Source: Alphaproteobacteria bacterium
GTDB lineage: Bacteria > Pseudomonadota > Alphaproteobacteria > SHVZ01
Length of the DNA stretch: 42,794 nt
Reading direction: 5' to 3'
Assembly: GCA_016869285.1 (NCBI GenBank)
Contig: VGEN01000021.1
Location: 1 to 42,794, forward strand
Position numbers and translations under genes: made by a program. This document shows, in pieces, positions 18,866 to 29,512 of the stretch (the stretch's first letter is position 1; each line of letters begins with the position of its first letter). The notes under the pieces are model-generated. The model was not told the DNA's origin, searched no databases, and saw only the letters and a program-made list of their open reading frames with translations.

Positions 18866-19146
18866 GCGAACGCTGCGTCGTCCGCGTCCGCATCGAAGGC
18901 CGGGTTCAAGGCGTGTGGTATCGCGGCTGGACTGTCGAGGAAGCCACGCGCCGCGGCCTCGATGGTTGGGTCAGGAACCGCCGGGACGGTGCGGTCGAAG
19001 CGGTGTTCGCGGGCCCGAAGGACGCGGTCGAGGCCATGATCGCCGCCTGCCGTCGCGGCCCGCCATCGGCGCGGGTCGATCGGGTGGACGCGGAGCCGTC
19101 AGCCGAGGCCCCCGTCGCGGGCTTCGCTCAGCATCCGACCGCGTGA
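18862..19146 (+). CDS. acyP: Acylphosphatase
   Basis: Hydrolyses acyl phosphates. It is 94 residues, normal for the family. The phosphate-binding loop is [11 protein letters not shown] with catalytic Arg21, and [17 protein letters not shown] carries catalytic Asn39. The GTG start overlaps the pccA stop by four bases, so it may be translated with pccA. Confidence 0.9.
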   Translation: MSERCVVRVRIEGRVQGVWYRGWTVEEATRRGLDGWVRNRRDGAVEAVFAGPKDAVEAMIAACRRGPPSARVDRVDAEPSAEAPVAGFAQHPTA

Positions 19147-19189
19147 TTCCTGCGTATCAGTCCTCAATCGAGTTCCTTGGAGACGATCG

Positions 19190-19553
19190 ATGACGCTTCC
19201 GAGCAGCTTTCTGCTGACGCCATCGTCTATGCGCTGGCCGGCGTGGGCCTCGGCATCCATACGGGCGACGGCCAGGACTTCGCGGCGGCGCCGGTCCATG
19301 CCCACATCAACCTGGTGGGCTGGGCGGCCCTTGCGCTCTACGGCCTCGTCCTCAAGGCCTATCCGCAGATGAGGAGAGCCGGCTCGCCTGGCCGCAGTTC
19401 TGGATGGCCCAGGTCGGCGCGCTGCTGCTGGTCATCGGCATCGCGCGCAGCATCTTCGCCGACGAGCATGTGGTTGTCGCCATCGGTTCGTTAGCGACGA
19501 TCGGCGCGATGGTCCTGTTCCTGGCAATGGCCTTCAGCGGCATTCGCGACTGA
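19190..19553 (+). pseudogene. Small heme-copper oxidase-like membrane protein, two frameshifts
   Basis: No single frame covers this gene, but three consecutive frames give one coherent small membrane protein. It begins MTLPSSFLLT (ATG at 19190) and shifts near 19219 to AIVYALAGVGLGIHTGDG and HAHINLVGWAALALYGLVLKAYPQM. It shifts again near 19371 to EESRLAWPQFWMAQVGALLLVIGIA and ends at 19553. Each shift is repaired by adding one G (ACGCC to ACGGCC; ATGAGG to ATGGAGG). The HAHINLVGW segment resembles small proteins related to cytochrome oxidase subunit I. It is either a decayed gene or a base-calling artefact; its 3' end overlaps that of lipB. Confidence 0.65.
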
Positions 19554-20226
19554 AGCTGCCCTCCCGGCCGAACACGTCCTCGAACGCGGCCTTGAGCGCT
19601 GCATCGAGGTCGGCCATGGTCGCGGGCACGCCGAGATCGACCAGCGAGGTAACCCCATGCGCCGAGATGCCGCAGGGTACGATGCCGCCGAAATGCGAGA
19701 GGTCGGGCTCGACGTTGAGCGCGAGGCCGTGGAAGCTGACCCAGCGGCGTACACGCACACCGATAGCGCCTATCTTGTCCTCGACCCAGGGGGTGTTGCG
19801 GTCGCTGCGCCGGACCCAGAGGCCGATACGGTCCGGCCGGGTCTCCGCCTCGACTCCGAGACGGGCCAGCGCGCCGATGGCCCAGGCCTCCAGGGCGTGC
19901 ACATAGGCGCGGATGTCGGGCTTCCGGCGCTTGAGGTCGAGCAGGGCATAGACCACGCGCTGGCCGGGCCCATGATAAGTGTAGCGGCCGCCGCGGCCCG
20001 TGGCGAAGACCGGAAAGCGCGGGTCCAGGAGCTCCTTGGGGTCGGCCGAAGTGCCTGCGGTATAGAGGGGCGGGTGCTCGAGCAGCCAGACCAGCTCGGG
20101 CGCCTTTCCGGCGCGGATTTCCTCGACCCGGGCCTCCATCCGCGCCAGGGCTTCGGGATAGGGGACCGGACGGTCTTCCTCCCGCCATTCCAGGCCTGAC
20201 TCGGTGGTCGGCGCCGCTTGATCCAT
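19534..20226 (-). CDS. lipB: Octanoyl-ACP:protein octanoyltransferase
   Basis: First step of lipoate synthesis: moves octanoyl from acyl carrier protein to lipoyl domains of dehydrogenase complexes. The ATG at 20226 gives 230 residues beginning [11 protein letters not shown]. Longer starts would run through the tRNA-Leu gene on the other strand and are rejected. Conserved motifs are [22 protein letters not shown], the lysine in [10 protein letters not shown] (Lys151), SFHGLALNV, and the Cys in GGIVPCGI (Cys185). LipA is not in the window. Confidence 0.95.
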   Translation of the reverse strand: MDQAAPTTESGLEWREEDRPVPYPEALARMEARVEEIRAGKAPELVWLLEHPPLYTAGTSADPKELLDPRFPVFATGRGGRYTYHGPGQRVVYALLDLKRRKPDIRAYVHALEAWAIGALARLGVEAETRPDRIGLWVRRSDRNTPWVEDKIGAIGVRVRRWVSFHGLALNVEPDLSHFGGIVPCGISAHGVTSLVDLGVPATMADLDAALKAAFEDVFGREGSFSRECR

Positions 20227-20303
20227 GGGTCGCGATTTGCTATTCCCGGCGGGCGTTCTTGGCAAGGACCGGATGCCCATCCCGGCCCTGCATCCCACGC
20301 AAT

Positions 20304-20390
20304 GCGGTCGTGGCGGAACTGGTAGACGCGCAGCGTTGAGGTCGCTGTGGGGGAAACCCTGTGGAAGTTCGAGTCTTCTCGACCGCACCA
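20304..20390 (+). tRNA. tRNA-Leu (anticodon GAG)
   Basis: 87 bases with CCA encoded. The acceptor stem pairs GCGGTCG (20304-20310) with CGACCGC before ACCA. The anticodon stem CAGCG/CGCTG encloses TTGAGGT, giving anticodon GAG at 20338-20340, which reads CUC and CUU. The long variable arm (GTGGGGGAAACCCTGTG region) marks a class II tRNA, and the T-loop is TTCGAGT. It lies divergently upstream of lipB. Confidence 0.97.
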
Positions 20391-20395
20391 ATTTC

Positions 20396-20431
20396 CGAAA
20401 GGCCCGCCCGAGAAATCGAGCGGGCCTTTCG
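20396..20431 (+). terminator. Terminator after tRNA-Leu
   Basis: A 12-base perfect stem, CGAAAGGCCCGC (20396-20407) with GCGGGCCTTTCG (20420-20431). The inner CGA-GAAA-TCG can extend the pairing. It starts five bases after the tRNA CCA end. The A-rich left arm and T-containing right arm fit a bidirectional rho-independent terminator that isolates the tRNA from maeB. Confidence 0.8.
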
Positions 20432-20480
20432 CTCAAGATCGGTACGATAGCGGCCCGGCACGACGGGGAGCGGGAGGGGC

Positions 20481-22769
20481 ATGGCCGACGAGGACGTAAG
20501 GGCAGCGGCGCTCGACTATCATCGGCGTGCGCCGGCCGGAAAGATCGGCGTCATCCCGACCAAGCCGCTGGCCAACCAGCGCGACCTGGCGTTGGCCTAT
20601 ACGCCGGGCGTTGCCGCCGCTTCCGAGGCGATCGCCGGCGACGCCGCCCAGGCGGCCGAGCTCACCGCGCGGGGCAACCTGGTCGCCGTCGTCACCAACG
20701 GCACCGCCGTCCTCGGCCTGGGCGCCATCGGCGCGCTCTCCGCCAAGCCGGTGATGGAAGGCAAGGGCGTTCTCTTCAAGAAGTTCGCCGGCATCGATGT
20801 CTTCGACATCGAGATTGACGAGCTCGATCCCGACAAGCTGGTCGACATTGTCGCCGCGCTCGAGCCGACCTTCGGCGGCATCAACCTTGAGGACATCAAG
20901 GCGCCGGAATGCTTTGAGATCGAGGAGAAGCTCCGCCGCCGGATGAAGATTCCGGTCTTCCATGACGATCAGCACGGCACCGCGATCATCGTCGCCGCGG
21001 CGATCCTGAATGCGCTCCGCGTCGTCGGAAAGTCGCTCGACAGCGTCAAGCTGGTGGCCTCCGGCGCCGGCGCCGCCGCGCTCGCCTGCCTCGATCTTCT
21101 CGTCCATCTCGGCCTCAAGATCGAGAACACGATGGTCTCCGACATCGCGGGCGTCGTCTATGCCGGGCGCAAGGAGCTGATGGACCCGCGCAAGGAGCGC
21201 TACGCGCGCGAGACCAAGGCGCGGTCGCTGGGCGATGCGATCGGCGGTGCCGACATCTTCCTCGGACTTTCCGCGCCCCGCGTGCTCAAGCCCGAGATGG
21301 TGGCGAAGATGGCAGAACGGCCGATCGTGCTGGCCCTCGCCAATCCGACGCCCGAGATCCTGCCGGAGGAGGTGCGGGCGGTGCGTCCCGATGCCGTGAT
21401 CGCGACCGGCCGCTCCGACTATCCGAACCAGGTCAACAACGTCCTCTGCTTTCCTTTCATCTTCCGCGGTGCGCTCGATGTCGGCGCGACCGCGGTCAAC
21501 GAGGCGATGAAGGTCGCCTGCGTCAAGGCGATCGCCGACCTCGCGATGGAGGAGTCCTCCGACATCGTCGCCGCCGCCTATGGCGAGGCGCCACCGGCCT
21601 TCGGACCCGACAACCTGATCCCGAAGCCTTTCGACCCCAGGCTCATCACGCGCATCGCCCCCGCCGTCGCGGAGGCGGCGATGGCGAGCGGCGTCGCGAC
21701 CCGGCCGATTGCCGATCTCGACGCCTATCGCCAGCACCTCTCGCAATTCGTCTTCCGCTCCGGCCAGGTGATGCGGCCGGTCTATCAGCGCGCCAAGCTC
21801 GATCCGAAGCGCGTCGTCTACACCGACGGCGAGGAGGAGCGTGTGCTTCGCGCCGTGCAGACGGTGATCGACGAGAAGCTCGCACGGCCGATCCTGATCG
21901 GCCGACCTTCGGTCGTCGACATGCGCATCCAGCGCTTCGGGCTGCGTATGCGGCGCGGCGATCACTTCGATCTGGTCAACCCCGAGGACGATCCGCGCTA
22001 CCCGGAATATTGGAAGCTCTACCACTCGCTGCTGGAACGGCGTGGCGTCTCGCCCGACCACGCGCGCACGGTGGTACGCACGCGGACCACGGTCATTGGC
22101 ACGCTGATGGTCAAGCGAGGCGAGGCGGACGCAATGATCTGCGGCTCGGTCGGCAGGTATCCCGACCATCTCCGCCACGTCCGCGACGTGATCGGTCACA
22201 AGCCCGGCGCGCGTCACTTCGCCGCGCTCAACCTGCTGATCCTGCCGCGCGGTTCCTTCTTCATCGCCGATACGCACGTCAATACGGACCCGACAGTCGA
22301 CGCCATCGCCGAGATGACGCTGATGGCCGCGGCAGAAGTCCGCCGTTTCGGCATCCAGCCCAAGGTGGCGCTGGTTTCGCATTCGAGCTTCGGGAGCCGC
22401 GATACGCCCTCGGCGTTGAAGATGCGGGAGGCGCTGTCCCGGATCGTGAAGGCGGCGCCGGATCTCGAGGTCGAAGGCGAGATGCAGGGGGATGCCGCGG
22501 TTTCGGAGATCATCCGCGAGCGCATCTTCCCCAACTCTCGTCTCAAAGGCACGGCGAACCTGCTGATCCTTCCGACGATCGATGCCGCCAACATCGCCTT
22601 CAATCTGCTCAAGATCCTGGGCGAAGGACTTTCGGTCGGGCCGATCCTGCTCGGCACCGCTCAGCCCGTGCATATCCTGACGCAAGCCGTCACCGTCCGC
22701 GGCATCGTCAACATGACGGCCTTCGCCGTCGCCGACGCCCAGAGCCGGGCGGCCAGTCCGGCGGTGTGA
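20481..22769 (+). CDS. maeB: NADP-type malic enzyme fused to phosphotransacetylase-like domain
   Basis: Decarboxylates malate to pyruvate, producing NADPH. It is 762 residues, the MaeB two-domain form. The malic enzyme part (about 1-430) has [63 protein letters not shown] and the nucleotide site [16 protein letters not shown]. The C-terminal half resembles phosphate acetyltransferase ([42 protein letters not shown]). It probably lacks that activity and serves for regulation, as known for MaeB. mgtE starts four bases after its stop. Confidence 0.95.
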   Translation: MADEDVRAAALDYHRRAPAGKIGVIPTKPLANQRDLALAYTPGVAAASEAIAGDAAQAAELTARGNLVAVVTNGTAVLGLGAIGALSAKPVMEGKGVLFKKFAGIDVFDIEIDELDPDKLVDIVAALEPTFGGINLEDIKAPECFEIEEKLRRRMKIPVFHDDQHGTAIIVAAAILNALRVVGKSLDSVKLVASGAGAAALACLDLLVHLGLKIENTMVSDIAGVVYAGRKELMDPRKERYARETKARSLGDAIGGADIFLGLSAPRVLKPEMVAKMAERPIVLALANPTPEILPEEVRAVRPDAVIATGRSDYPNQVNNVLCFPFIFRGALDVGATAVNEAMKVACVKAIADLAMEESSDIVAAAYGEAPPAFGPDNLIPKPFDPRLITRIAPAVAEAAMASGVATRPIADLDAYRQHLSQFVFRSGQVMRPVYQRAKLDPKRVVYTDGEEERVLRAVQTVIDEKLARPILIGRPSVVDMRIQRFGLRMRRGDHFDLVNPEDDPRYPEYWKLYHSLLERRGVSPDHARTVVRTRTTVIGTLMVKRGEADAMICGSVGRYPDHLRHVRDVIGHKPGARHFAALNLLILPRGSFFIADTHVNTDPTVDAIAEMTLMAAAEVRRFGIQPKVALVSHSSFGSRDTPSALKMREALSRIVKAAPDLEVEGEMQGDAAVSEIIRERIFPNSRLKGTANLLILPTIDAANIAFNLLKILGEGLSVGPILLGTAQPVHILTQAVTVRGIVNMTAFAVADAQSRAASPAV

Positions 22770-22773
22770 GGCG

Positions 22774-24177
22774 ATGACCGGCCCGGCGGACGCGACGTTT
22801 GCCGACGGAACCCGTCGGCGCCCACCGGAAGTAGCGCTTTACGGCCTGACTCCCGCGGTCGAGCAGGCGATCCTGGATGCGGTCGACGCCGGTCGGCCGA
22901 ACCAGATCCGAGGCCTCATCCGCCCGCTGCATCCGGCCGATGTCGCCGACCTGCTCTCGCGCCTCGATGTGAACCGGCGGCGTGCGGCGATCGAGGCAAT
23001 CCGCACCCGGTTCGATCCCGAGATCCTGCCCTACCTCGACGAAGCCGTGCGTGAGGATGTGTTCGAGGTGATGGGCACGCGCGACGTCGCCGCGGCGCTG
23101 ACCGAGCTCGACTCCGACGATGCCGTCGATCTGATGACCGACCTAGGCGAGGAGGATCGGCATCGGCTCCTCGAGGCGGTGCCGGCCGCGGAAAGCGTCG
23201 TCCTCGAGCAGGGTCTAACATACCCCGAGTACTCGGCCGGTCGCCTGATGCAGCGCGAGGTCGTGGCCGTGCCGACCCACTGGACGGTCGGCCAGACCAT
23301 CGACTTCATGCGGACGGAAGCCGAGCTGCCGGAAAATTTCCAGGAGATCTACGTCGTCTCCGCAGGCAATCGCCTGGACGGTGTCATCCTGCTGTCGCGA
23401 TTGCTGCGCTCGAAACGGCCAGTACGCGTCGCCGACATCATGGCAACCGAGCCGCGCTCGGTGCCGCCGGCTACCGACCAGGAAGAGGTGGCGCAGATGT
23501 TCCGCCGCTACGGCCTGGTCTCGACGCCGGTGGTCGACGAGAACGGCCGGCTGCTCGGCCGCATCACCGTCGACGACATTGTCGACGTCATCGACGAAGA
23601 GGCCGAGGACGACCTCCTGAAGCTCGGCGGCGTTTCCGAGTCGGACATCGCCAGTGGTTTGGTCGAGACCGCGAGGGCACGCTTCGTCTGGCTCCTGGTC
23701 AACCTGGCCACGGCCTTCGTCGCCGCCTCGGTGATCCATATGTTCGAAGATACGATCGAGCAGGTGGTGGCGCTTGCAGTGCTGGCGCCGATCGTTGCCT
23801 CGATGGGCGGCAACGCCGGGACGCAGTCGCTCACCGTTGCGGTCCGCGCGCTCGCCATGCGCGAGATCGGCCGCACCAACGCGCTCCGCGTCATCGTCAA
23901 GGAAGGGGCGCTCGGCATCATCAACGGCGCCCTGTTCGGCGCGATAGTCGGGCTCGTCGCCTATGCCTGGTTCGGCAGGCCGATGCTGGGCGTCGTGATC
24001 GGCCTGGCCTTGATTCTCAACCTGCTGGCGGCCGGGCTCGCGGGCATGACGATTCCGCTCATCCTGGAGCGTCTTGGAGTCGACCCGGCTGTCGCCTCCG
24101 GGGTATTCCTCACCACCGTGACCGATGTCGTCGGCTTCTTCGCCTTCCTTGGGCTCGCGACATGGCTGATCCTGTAG
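22774..24177 (+). CDS. mgtE: Magnesium transporter MgtE
   Basis: Mg2+-gated channel of the inner membrane. It is 467 residues in the standard order: a cytoplasmic N domain (about 30-145; [24 protein letters not shown]), a pair of CBS domains (about 150-270; [31 protein letters not shown]), a linker helix, and a membrane domain from about 300. The membrane domain contains the family motif [19 protein letters not shown] near residues 343-360. The last 16 bases overlap the next gene. No upstream Mg riboswitch is possible in the four-base gap to maeB. Confidence 0.95.
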   Translation: MTGPADATFADGTRRRPPEVALYGLTPAVEQAILDAVDAGRPNQIRGLIRPLHPADVADLLSRLDVNRRRAAIEAIRTRFDPEILPYLDEAVREDVFEVMGTRDVAAALTELDSDDAVDLMTDLGEEDRHRLLEAVPAAESVVLEQGLTYPEYSAGRLMQREVVAVPTHWTVGQTIDFMRTEAELPENFQEIYVVSAGNRLDGVILLSRLLRSKRPVRVADIMATEPRSVPPATDQEEVAQMFRRYGLVSTPVVDENGRLLGRITVDDIVDVIDEEAEDDLLKLGGVSESDIASGLVETARARFVWLLVNLATAFVAASVIHMFEDTIEQVVALAVLAPIVASMGGNAGTQSLTVAVRALAMREIGRTNALRVIVKEGALGIINGALFGAIVGLVAYAWFGRPMLGVVIGLALILNLLAAGLAGMTIPLILERLGVDPAVASGVFLTTVTDVVGFFAFLGLATWLIL

Positions 24178-25202
24178 AGCAGGGTTGGCTCCGCGACCTT
24201 TGGTACTTGGCGCTGCCCGGGCGCGAGCTCGCGCGCGGCCGCATGGTCGTGCGATCGGTGCTCGGCGAGCGCCTGCTGTTCGGACGCACCGATGAAGGCC
24301 AGGTGTTCTGCTTCAAGGATTTCTGCCCGCATCGCGGCATTCCCTTGAGCTTCGGCCGCTTCGACGGGCGCGAGGTCGAGTGCTGCTACCACGGCTGGCG
24401 CTTCAGCGCCGATGGCCGCTGCACCGCGATCCCGTCGCTGGTTGAGGGCCAGGCTTTCGAGCCTGGCCGCATCAAGGCCAAGACTTTGCCGGCGCGCGAG
24501 GTCCAGGGGAACATCTGGATCTTCGCCGGCGCCGATCCTTCTGCTGCGCCGCCGATCCCGATGGTGCCCGATGTCGGCGACCGGCCGGCGGATCTGCTTG
24601 AGAAGATGCCCTTCGGCTGCGCCATGGATCATGCCGTGGTCGGCCTCATGGACCCGGCGCATGGCCCCTTTGTGCACCGGACCTGGTGGTGGCGTTCGGC
24701 GGCCTCGATTCACGAGAAGGCCAAGCGCTTCGTGCCCTCAGATCTCGGCTTCACCATGGCCCGGCATCGGCCGTCCTCGAACAGCCGCGCCTATCGGATC
24801 ATCGGTGGCACCCCGGAGACCGAGATCAGCTTCCGGCTCCCCGGCGTGCGGATCGAGCACATCCGGACTGAGAAGGTCGTCGTCGGCGCGCTCACCGCGG
24901 TCACCCCGATCGATGCCAAGACGACCCAGATCCACCACGCGATATGGTGGACACGGCCCTGGCTCTCGCTTTTCAGGCCTTTCTTCCGTCCCTTTGCCCG
25001 TGCTTTCCTAGGGCAGGACCGCGACATCATGGCGATGCAGGCGATAGGTCTTGCCGAAGATCCGCCGCTGATGCTGATCGATGACGCCGACACCCAGGCG
25101 AAGTGGTATTACCGACTGAAGAAGGAATGGTCGGCGAGCCGCGCCGAAGGCCGAGGCTTCGTCAATCCCGTGAAGGAACGTGTCCTGCGCTGGCGGAGCT
25201 GA
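24162..25202 (+). CDS. Rieske non-heme iron oxygenase, alpha-subunit type
   Basis: Mononuclear iron oxygenase with an N-terminal Rieske [2Fe-2S] domain; 346 residues. Cluster ligands are C56-x-H58 (CPHRG) and C74-x2-H77 (CCYHGW), with the normal 15-residue spacing. The catalytic domain has the Asp-His-His facial triad in the motif D164-x2-H167-x4-H172 (MDPAHGPFVH). No reductase or ferredoxin gene adjoins it. The substrate is unknown; single-component-like relatives act as demethylases or on hydrophobic substrates. It overlaps mgtE by 16 bases. Confidence 0.88.
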   Translation: MADPVEQGWLRDLWYLALPGRELARGRMVVRSVLGERLLFGRTDEGQVFCFKDFCPHRGIPLSFGRFDGREVECCYHGWRFSADGRCTAIPSLVEGQAFEPGRIKAKTLPAREVQGNIWIFAGADPSAAPPIPMVPDVGDRPADLLEKMPFGCAMDHAVVGLMDPAHGPFVHRTWWWRSAASIHEKAKRFVPSDLGFTMARHRPSSNSRAYRIIGGTPETEISFRLPGVRIEHIRTEKVVVGALTAVTPIDAKTTQIHHAIWWTRPWLSLFRPFFRPFARAFLGQDRDIMAMQAIGLAEDPPLMLIDDADTQAKWYYRLKKEWSASRAEGRGFVNPVKERVLRWRS

Positions 25203-25210
25203 GGAGACCG

Positions 25211-25546
25211 ATGCCGAATACCGACCGTGATAGCTTTCTTGCCTTGCTTGGCCGCCTTGGCGGCACCGACGACGCTGATGTGCTGACCGCGGCGCGCGAG
25301 GTGGTCAGGCGCGTCGCTGCCTCCGGCCTCGCCTGGGAAGACCTGCTGCGCGCGCCGCCCGCGCCGACTGTCGAGCTGACCGGCGACGAAGCCGAGCTGA
25401 TCGACAGGCTGCTCGCCTCGGCCGCGGTCAGCTCGGACACGAAGGATGAGCTGCGCGGCTTCCGGGACGATCTGGCCAAGGGCGCGCTCGACCCCGCAGA
25501 CCGTAAGTATGTGCACGATCTGGCACGCCGGGTCGGCGGCCGCTGA
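25211..25546 (+). CDS. Small acidic helical protein of unknown function
   Basis: 111 residues from the ATG at 25211 (gaggagaccg just upstream, eight bases after the oxygenase stop). The sequence MPNTDRDSFLALLGRLGGTDDADVL starts a run of predicted helices. The second half, DEAELIDRLLASAAVSSDTKDELRGFRDDLAKGALDPADRKYVHDLARRV, is highly charged. There is no signal peptide, membrane segment or metal motif. I do not recognise the family. It lies in the same run as the Rieske oxygenase and the hydrolase. Confidence 0.7.
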   Translation: MPNTDRDSFLALLGRLGGTDDADVLTAAREVVRRVAASGLAWEDLLRAPPAPTVELTGDEAELIDRLLASAAVSSDTKDELRGFRDDLAKGALDPADRKYVHDLARRVGGR

Positions 25547-25567
25547 GAAGGAACAACGGGGGATCGC

Positions 25568-26374
25568 ATGAAGCTCGCTGCATTCCGTAAGCGCCATCCG
25601 GAGCGCCAGGTCGCGGCTAGCCGGCTCAAATGGGGTGTCATCGAGGTCAAAGGAAAGAAGAGTCAGCCGACGCTCGTGCTGATTCCGGGGACGATGGGTG
25701 TCGCCGACATCTTCTGGAACCAGATCGTCGCGCTCTCGGGCAGCGCCCGCATCGTCGCGCTTACCGTGCCGCCGGCGCTTAATATCCTGAAGCTCGCCGA
25801 CAGCCTGAAGGTGCTGTTCGACAAGCTCAAGATCGAGAAAGCGCATCTCCTCGGCTCCTCGCTCGGCGGTTTCCTCGTGCAGCACTTCGCGGCCCGGCAT
25901 CCGGAGCGGATCGAAAAGCTGTATGTCGCCAACACGCTGATCGACCCCAAGGACAAGGCTCTGCGCGTGCGGCTGCCCGGCGATGCGAGCAAGATTTCGG
26001 CAAAGGAACACCTGGCGAGGGCGCATGCCGCGCTCGCCGGCATGCCGGCGCCGGATGCCGGTTTCCGCTTGCTGAAGAAGGTGCTCAAGGAGAATTGCGA
26101 CCGGCTCGGCGGCGCGTGGCTGAAGAGCCGCGTGCTCGTCGTCCGCGAAGGGCCGGCAGTGCCGAAGCTGAAGCTTCCTGACAGCAGGATCGTCGTGCTC
26201 GACAGCGCCGACGACATGGTCGTGGCGCGACCGGTGCTGGAGGCTGTCCGCAAGCGCTACCCCAAGGCCGAGAGGTTCCACCTCAAGACCGGCGGGCACT
26301 TCCCCTATGTCACGCGCCCCGACGCCTACGTGAAGCTGTTCAAGAAGACGCTGGCGGCGCGCAAGCCCCGATAG
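25568..26374 (+). CDS. Alpha/beta hydrolase, maspardin (SPG21)-like
   Basis: 268 residues with an alpha/beta-hydrolase core: VLIPGTMGVADIFWNQIVALS (oxyanion region), the nucleophile elbow G96-S-S98-L-G100 in HLLGSSLGGFLVQHFAARHPE, a possible acid in DSADDMVV, and His in TGGHFPY. The PGTMGVADIFWNQI start and LLGSSLGGFLVQ elbow resemble human maspardin more than typical esterases. In that family the catalytic activity is uncertain, although a Ser is kept here. Substrate unknown. Confidence 0.75.
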   Translation: MKLAAFRKRHPERQVAASRLKWGVIEVKGKKSQPTLVLIPGTMGVADIFWNQIVALSGSARIVALTVPPALNILKLADSLKVLFDKLKIEKAHLLGSSLGGFLVQHFAARHPERIEKLYVANTLIDPKDKALRVRLPGDASKISAKEHLARAHAALAGMPAPDAGFRLLKKVLKENCDRLGGAWLKSRVLVVREGPAVPKLKLPDSRIVVLDSADDMVVARPVLEAVRKRYPKAERFHLKTGGHFPYVTRPDAYVKLFKKTLAARKPR

Positions 26375-26467
26375 GGCGCTCGGCACACCCCTTGGCGTGA
26401 TCGCGGCGCCTAGCGCGTCGGCCCCCGCGATTCGCTATAGTCGGCGAAAAGCGGGTCAGGGAACGCC

Positions 26468-27640
26468 ATGCTGCCGAACGACTATCCGAGCCTCGACTTC
26501 GACCTGGGCGACGTCGCCGACGAACTGCGCAGCTCGGTCCGCGGCTTCGCCGCGCGCGAGATTGCCCCACGGGCGGCGGAGATCGACCGCACCAACGCCT
26601 TCCCCAACGACCTCTGGCGCAAGATGGGCGATCTCGGAGTCCTCGGCGTCACCGTTGAGGAGGAATTCGGCGGCGCCGGTCTGGGCTATCTCGAGCATTG
26701 CATCGCCATGGAGGAGATCAGCCGTGCCTCGGCCTCGGTCGGGCTTTCCTATGGCGCGCACTCCAATCTCTGCGTCAACCAGATCCGGCTGAACGGCACC
26801 TTGGCGCAGAAGAAGAAGTACCTGCCGAAGCTCGTCTCGGGCGAGAACGTCGGCGCGCTGGCGATGAGCGAGCCCGGCGCCGGCTCCGATGTCGTCGGCA
26901 TGAAGACGCGGGCCGAGAAGAAAGGCGATCGCTACTTCCTCAACGGCTCCAAGATGTGGATCACCAACGGGCCGGATGCCGACACGCTGGTCGTTTATGC
27001 CAAGACCGATCCGGCCGCGCATCAGAAGGGCATCACCGCCTTCCTGATCGAGAAGGGCATGAAGGGCTTTTCGACCGCTCAGAAGCTCGACAAGCTCGGT
27101 ATGCGCGGCTCCAACACCTGCGAGCTGGTCTTCGCCGACTGCGAGGTGCCGGCCGAGAATGTGCTGGGCCAGGTCAATGGCGGCGCGCGGGTGCTGATGA
27201 GCGGTCTCGACTATGAGCGCGCCGTGCTGGCTGCCGGACCCCTTGGCATCATGCAGGCCTGCATGGACGTGGTCGTGCCCTATGTGCATGAGCGCAAGCA
27301 GTTCGGCCAGCCGATCGGCGAGTTCCAGCTCATGCAGGGTAAGCTCGCCGACATGTATGTCGGCATGAACGCCGCCAAATCCTACGTCTATGCGGTGGCC
27401 AAGGCCTGCGACAAAGGCAAGACGACGCGGAAGGACTCCGCCGGCGCCATCCTCTACGCTGCCGAGAAGGCGACCTGGATGGCGCTCGAAGCGATCCAGG
27501 CCCTCGGCGGCAATGGCTACATCAACGACTTTCCGACCGGCCGTCTTCTGCGAGACGCCAAGCTCTACGAGATCGGCGCCGGCACATCCGAGATCCGCCG
27601 CATGCTGATCGGCCGCGAGCTTTTCAAGGAGACCGAGTAA
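26468..27640 (+). CDS. ivd: Isovaleryl-CoA dehydrogenase
   Basis: Flavoenzyme of leucine catabolism: isovaleryl-CoA to 3-methylcrotonyl-CoA. It is 390 residues. The acyl-CoA dehydrogenase signatures [20 protein letters not shown] and [20 protein letters not shown] are present. The block [18 protein letters not shown] and the catalytic Glu in helix G ([15 protein letters not shown], Glu250), instead of the usual C-terminal position where YEIGAGTSE now has Gly, mark IVD. The stop shares one base with the next ATG. No methylcrotonyl-CoA carboxylase gene is in the window. Confidence 0.93.
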   Translation: MLPNDYPSLDFDLGDVADELRSSVRGFAAREIAPRAAEIDRTNAFPNDLWRKMGDLGVLGVTVEEEFGGAGLGYLEHCIAMEEISRASASVGLSYGAHSNLCVNQIRLNGTLAQKKKYLPKLVSGENVGALAMSEPGAGSDVVGMKTRAEKKGDRYFLNGSKMWITNGPDADTLVVYAKTDPAAHQKGITAFLIEKGMKGFSTAQKLDKLGMRGSNTCELVFADCEVPAENVLGQVNGGARVLMSGLDYERAVLAAGPLGIMQACMDVVVPYVHERKQFGQPIGEFQLMQGKLADMYVGMNAAKSYVYAVAKACDKGKTTRKDSAGAILYAAEKATWMALEAIQALGGNGYINDFPTGRLLRDAKLYEIGAGTSEIRRMLIGRELFKETE

Positions 27641-28323
27641 TGCCTACCGCCGTCATCACCGGCGCCAATCGCGGCCTCGGCCTTGAGTTCGCCCGCGTCT
27701 ATCTGGCCGAAGGCTGGACCGTGCATGCCGGCTGCCGGCACCCGACCAAGGCGGATGCGCTCCGCAAGCTCAAGGGCGATCTGCACATCCATCCGCTCGA
27801 TGTCGACGACCCAAAGGACGTCAAGGCGCTGGGGAAGAGTCTCGGTAGCGAGCCGGTCGACCTCCTTCTCAACAATGCCGGCATCTTCGGCAAGCGCGAC
27901 GTCAAGCTCGGTCAGCTCGACTATGACGAGTTCCAGCAGGTGCTGAAGACCAATGTCGTCGCGCCGATGCGCCTGGCGGAGGCATTGGCCGACAATGTGG
28001 CTCATTCCAGGCAGAAGAAGATGGCCTTCGTCACCAGCCGCATGGGCTCGATCGGCATGAATTCTGCCGGCGGCCAAGTCGCCTATCGCACGTCGAAGAG
28101 CGCCCTCAACATGGCGGTCAGCTGCCTTGCGCTCGATCTCAAGTCCCGCGGCGTCACCTGCCTTTTGGTGCATCCGGGCTGGGTCAAGACCGACATGGGC
28201 GGGCCGGGGGCGGCGATCGAGATTCCGGAGTCGATCGCCGGCATGAAGAAGGTCATCGACAAGGTGGTTCCGGGCGACACCGGAAAGTTCTTCGACTACC
28301 AGGGCCAGGCGATTCCATGGTGA
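27640..28323 (+). CDS. Short-chain dehydrogenase/reductase, C-factor-like
   Basis: 227 residues, a classical SDR. The nucleotide-binding motif is [12 protein letters not shown] near the N-terminus, with NNAGIFG, the catalytic Ser in [10 protein letters not shown] and YxxxK in [13 protein letters not shown]. The C-terminal [14 protein letters not shown] is typical of the C-factor/YciK-like subgroup. The TAATG overlap with ivd suggests coupled translation, but a role in leucine breakdown is not established. Confidence 0.88.
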   Translation: MPTAVITGANRGLGLEFARVYLAEGWTVHAGCRHPTKADALRKLKGDLHIHPLDVDDPKDVKALGKSLGSEPVDLLLNNAGIFGKRDVKLGQLDYDEFQQVLKTNVVAPMRLAEALADNVAHSRQKKMAFVTSRMGSIGMNSAGGQVAYRTSKSALNMAVSCLALDLKSRGVTCLLVHPGWVKTDMGGPGAAIEIPESIAGMKKVIDKVVPGDTGKFFDYQGQAIPW

Positions 28324-28378
28324 TCTGGCGGCGAAACCAGGGGTTTCGGCGCATGTCGAGGCGAGTGGAGAGCTTGGC

Positions 28379-29512
28379 ATGCTGCTGAACGAGACCCAGG
28401 CGATGATCCGCGACACGGCGCGGGCCTTTGCCGAGGAGCATCTGAAGCCGCACGCGGCAAGGTGGGATGCGGAGGCGACTTTCCCCTCCGACGCGCTCCG
28501 GGAACTCGGCAAACTCGGCTTCATGGGCATGCTGGTGCCGGAGCATCTCGACGGCGCCGCCTCCGATCACGTCGCCTATGCGCTGGCGCTCGAGGAGATC
28601 GCCGCCGGCGACGGCTCGACCTCGACGATCATGAGCGTGCACAATTCGGTCGGCTGCATGCCAATCCTGAAATTCGGCACCGATAGGCAGAAGGAGCAAT
28701 TCCTGCGGCCGCTGGCGCGCGGCGAGCAGCTCGCCTGCTTCTGCCTGACCGAGCCGGGGGCGGGCTCGGACGCCTCCGCGCTGAAGACGCGGGCGAAGCG
28801 CGAGGGAAATGGCTGGGTGCTCAACGGCACCAAGCAGTTCATCACCTCGGGCGGCAAGGCCGACCTCGCCATCGTCTTCGCGGTCACCGATCCTGACGCC
28901 GGCAAGAAGGGTATCTCCGCCTTCCTGGTCCCGACCACGGCCGAAGGGTGGAAGGTCGCGCGGGTCGAGAAGAAGCTCGGCCTTAACGCCTCCGAGACCT
29001 GTCAGATCCAGATGGACGATGTCCGCATCGAGCCCGAGCTGATGCTGGGCAAGGAGGGTGACGGCTACCGTATCGCGCTCGCCAACCTCGAGGGCGGCCG
29101 TATCGGCATCGGCGCTCAGGCGATCGGCATGGCACGCGCCGCCTATGAGGCCGCGCTTGCCTATGCGAAGGAACGCCAAACCTTCGGCAAGCCGATCTTC
29201 GAGCACCAGGCCGTCGGCTTCCGCCTTGCCGATATGGCAACCCAGATCGAGGCCGCCCGCCAGCTCGTTCTGCACGCCGCGGCGCTGCGCGATGCCGGCG
29301 AGCGTTGCCTGAAAGAGGCCTCGATGGCGAAGCTCTTCGCATCCGAGATCGCGGAGCGCGTCTGCTCGGATGCGATCCAGATCCACGGCGGCTACGGCTA
29401 CCTCGCCGACTTTCCGGTCGAGCGCATCTACCGCGACGTCCGCATCACCCAGATCTACGAAGGCACCTCGGACATCCAGCGCCTCGTGATCGCGCGCGAG
29501 ATCGCCTCATAG
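28379..29512 (+). CDS. Short/branched-chain acyl-CoA dehydrogenase
   Basis: 377 residues with FAD-binding and catalytic signatures: [37 protein letters not shown], and [21 protein letters not shown]. The catalytic Glu is in the usual place, [10 protein letters not shown] (Glu361). Length and sequence fit the short-chain or 2-methyl-branched-chain class, so butyryl-, isobutyryl- or 2-methylbutyryl-CoA are plausible substrates. It is 55 bases after the SDR gene, in a likely branched-chain degradation run with ivd. Confidence 0.9.
   Translation: MLLNETQAMIRDTARAFAEEHLKPHAARWDAEATFPSDALRELGKLGFMGMLVPEHLDGAASDHVAYALALEEIAAGDGSTSTIMSVHNSVGCMPILKFGTDRQKEQFLRPLARGEQLACFCLTEPGAGSDASALKTRAKREGNGWVLNGTKQFITSGGKADLAIVFAVTDPDAGKKGISAFLVPTTAEGWKVARVEKKLGLNASETCQIQMDDVRIEPELMLGKEGDGYRIALANLEGGRIGIGAQAIGMARAAYEAALAYAKERQTFGKPIFEHQAVGFRLADMATQIEAARQLVLHAAALRDAGERCLKEASMAKLFASEIAERVCSDAIQIHGGYGYLADFPVERIYRDVRITQIYEGTSDIQRLVIAREIAS

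Noticed and set aside
20227..20436. N-terminal extension of lipB through the tRNA-Leu gene
   Set aside because: The added residues are translated tRNA antisense; the ATG at 20226 gives the normal LipB length.
20433..22685. 750-codon open frame on the minus strand opposite maeB
   Set aside because: Antisense to a fully conserved malic enzyme; very Arg/Asp-rich composition typical of a mirrored frame.
26375..26467. TATAGT at 26436-26441 as a promoter for ivd
   Set aside because: No matching -35 at 16-18 bases; left as unassigned intergenic sequence.
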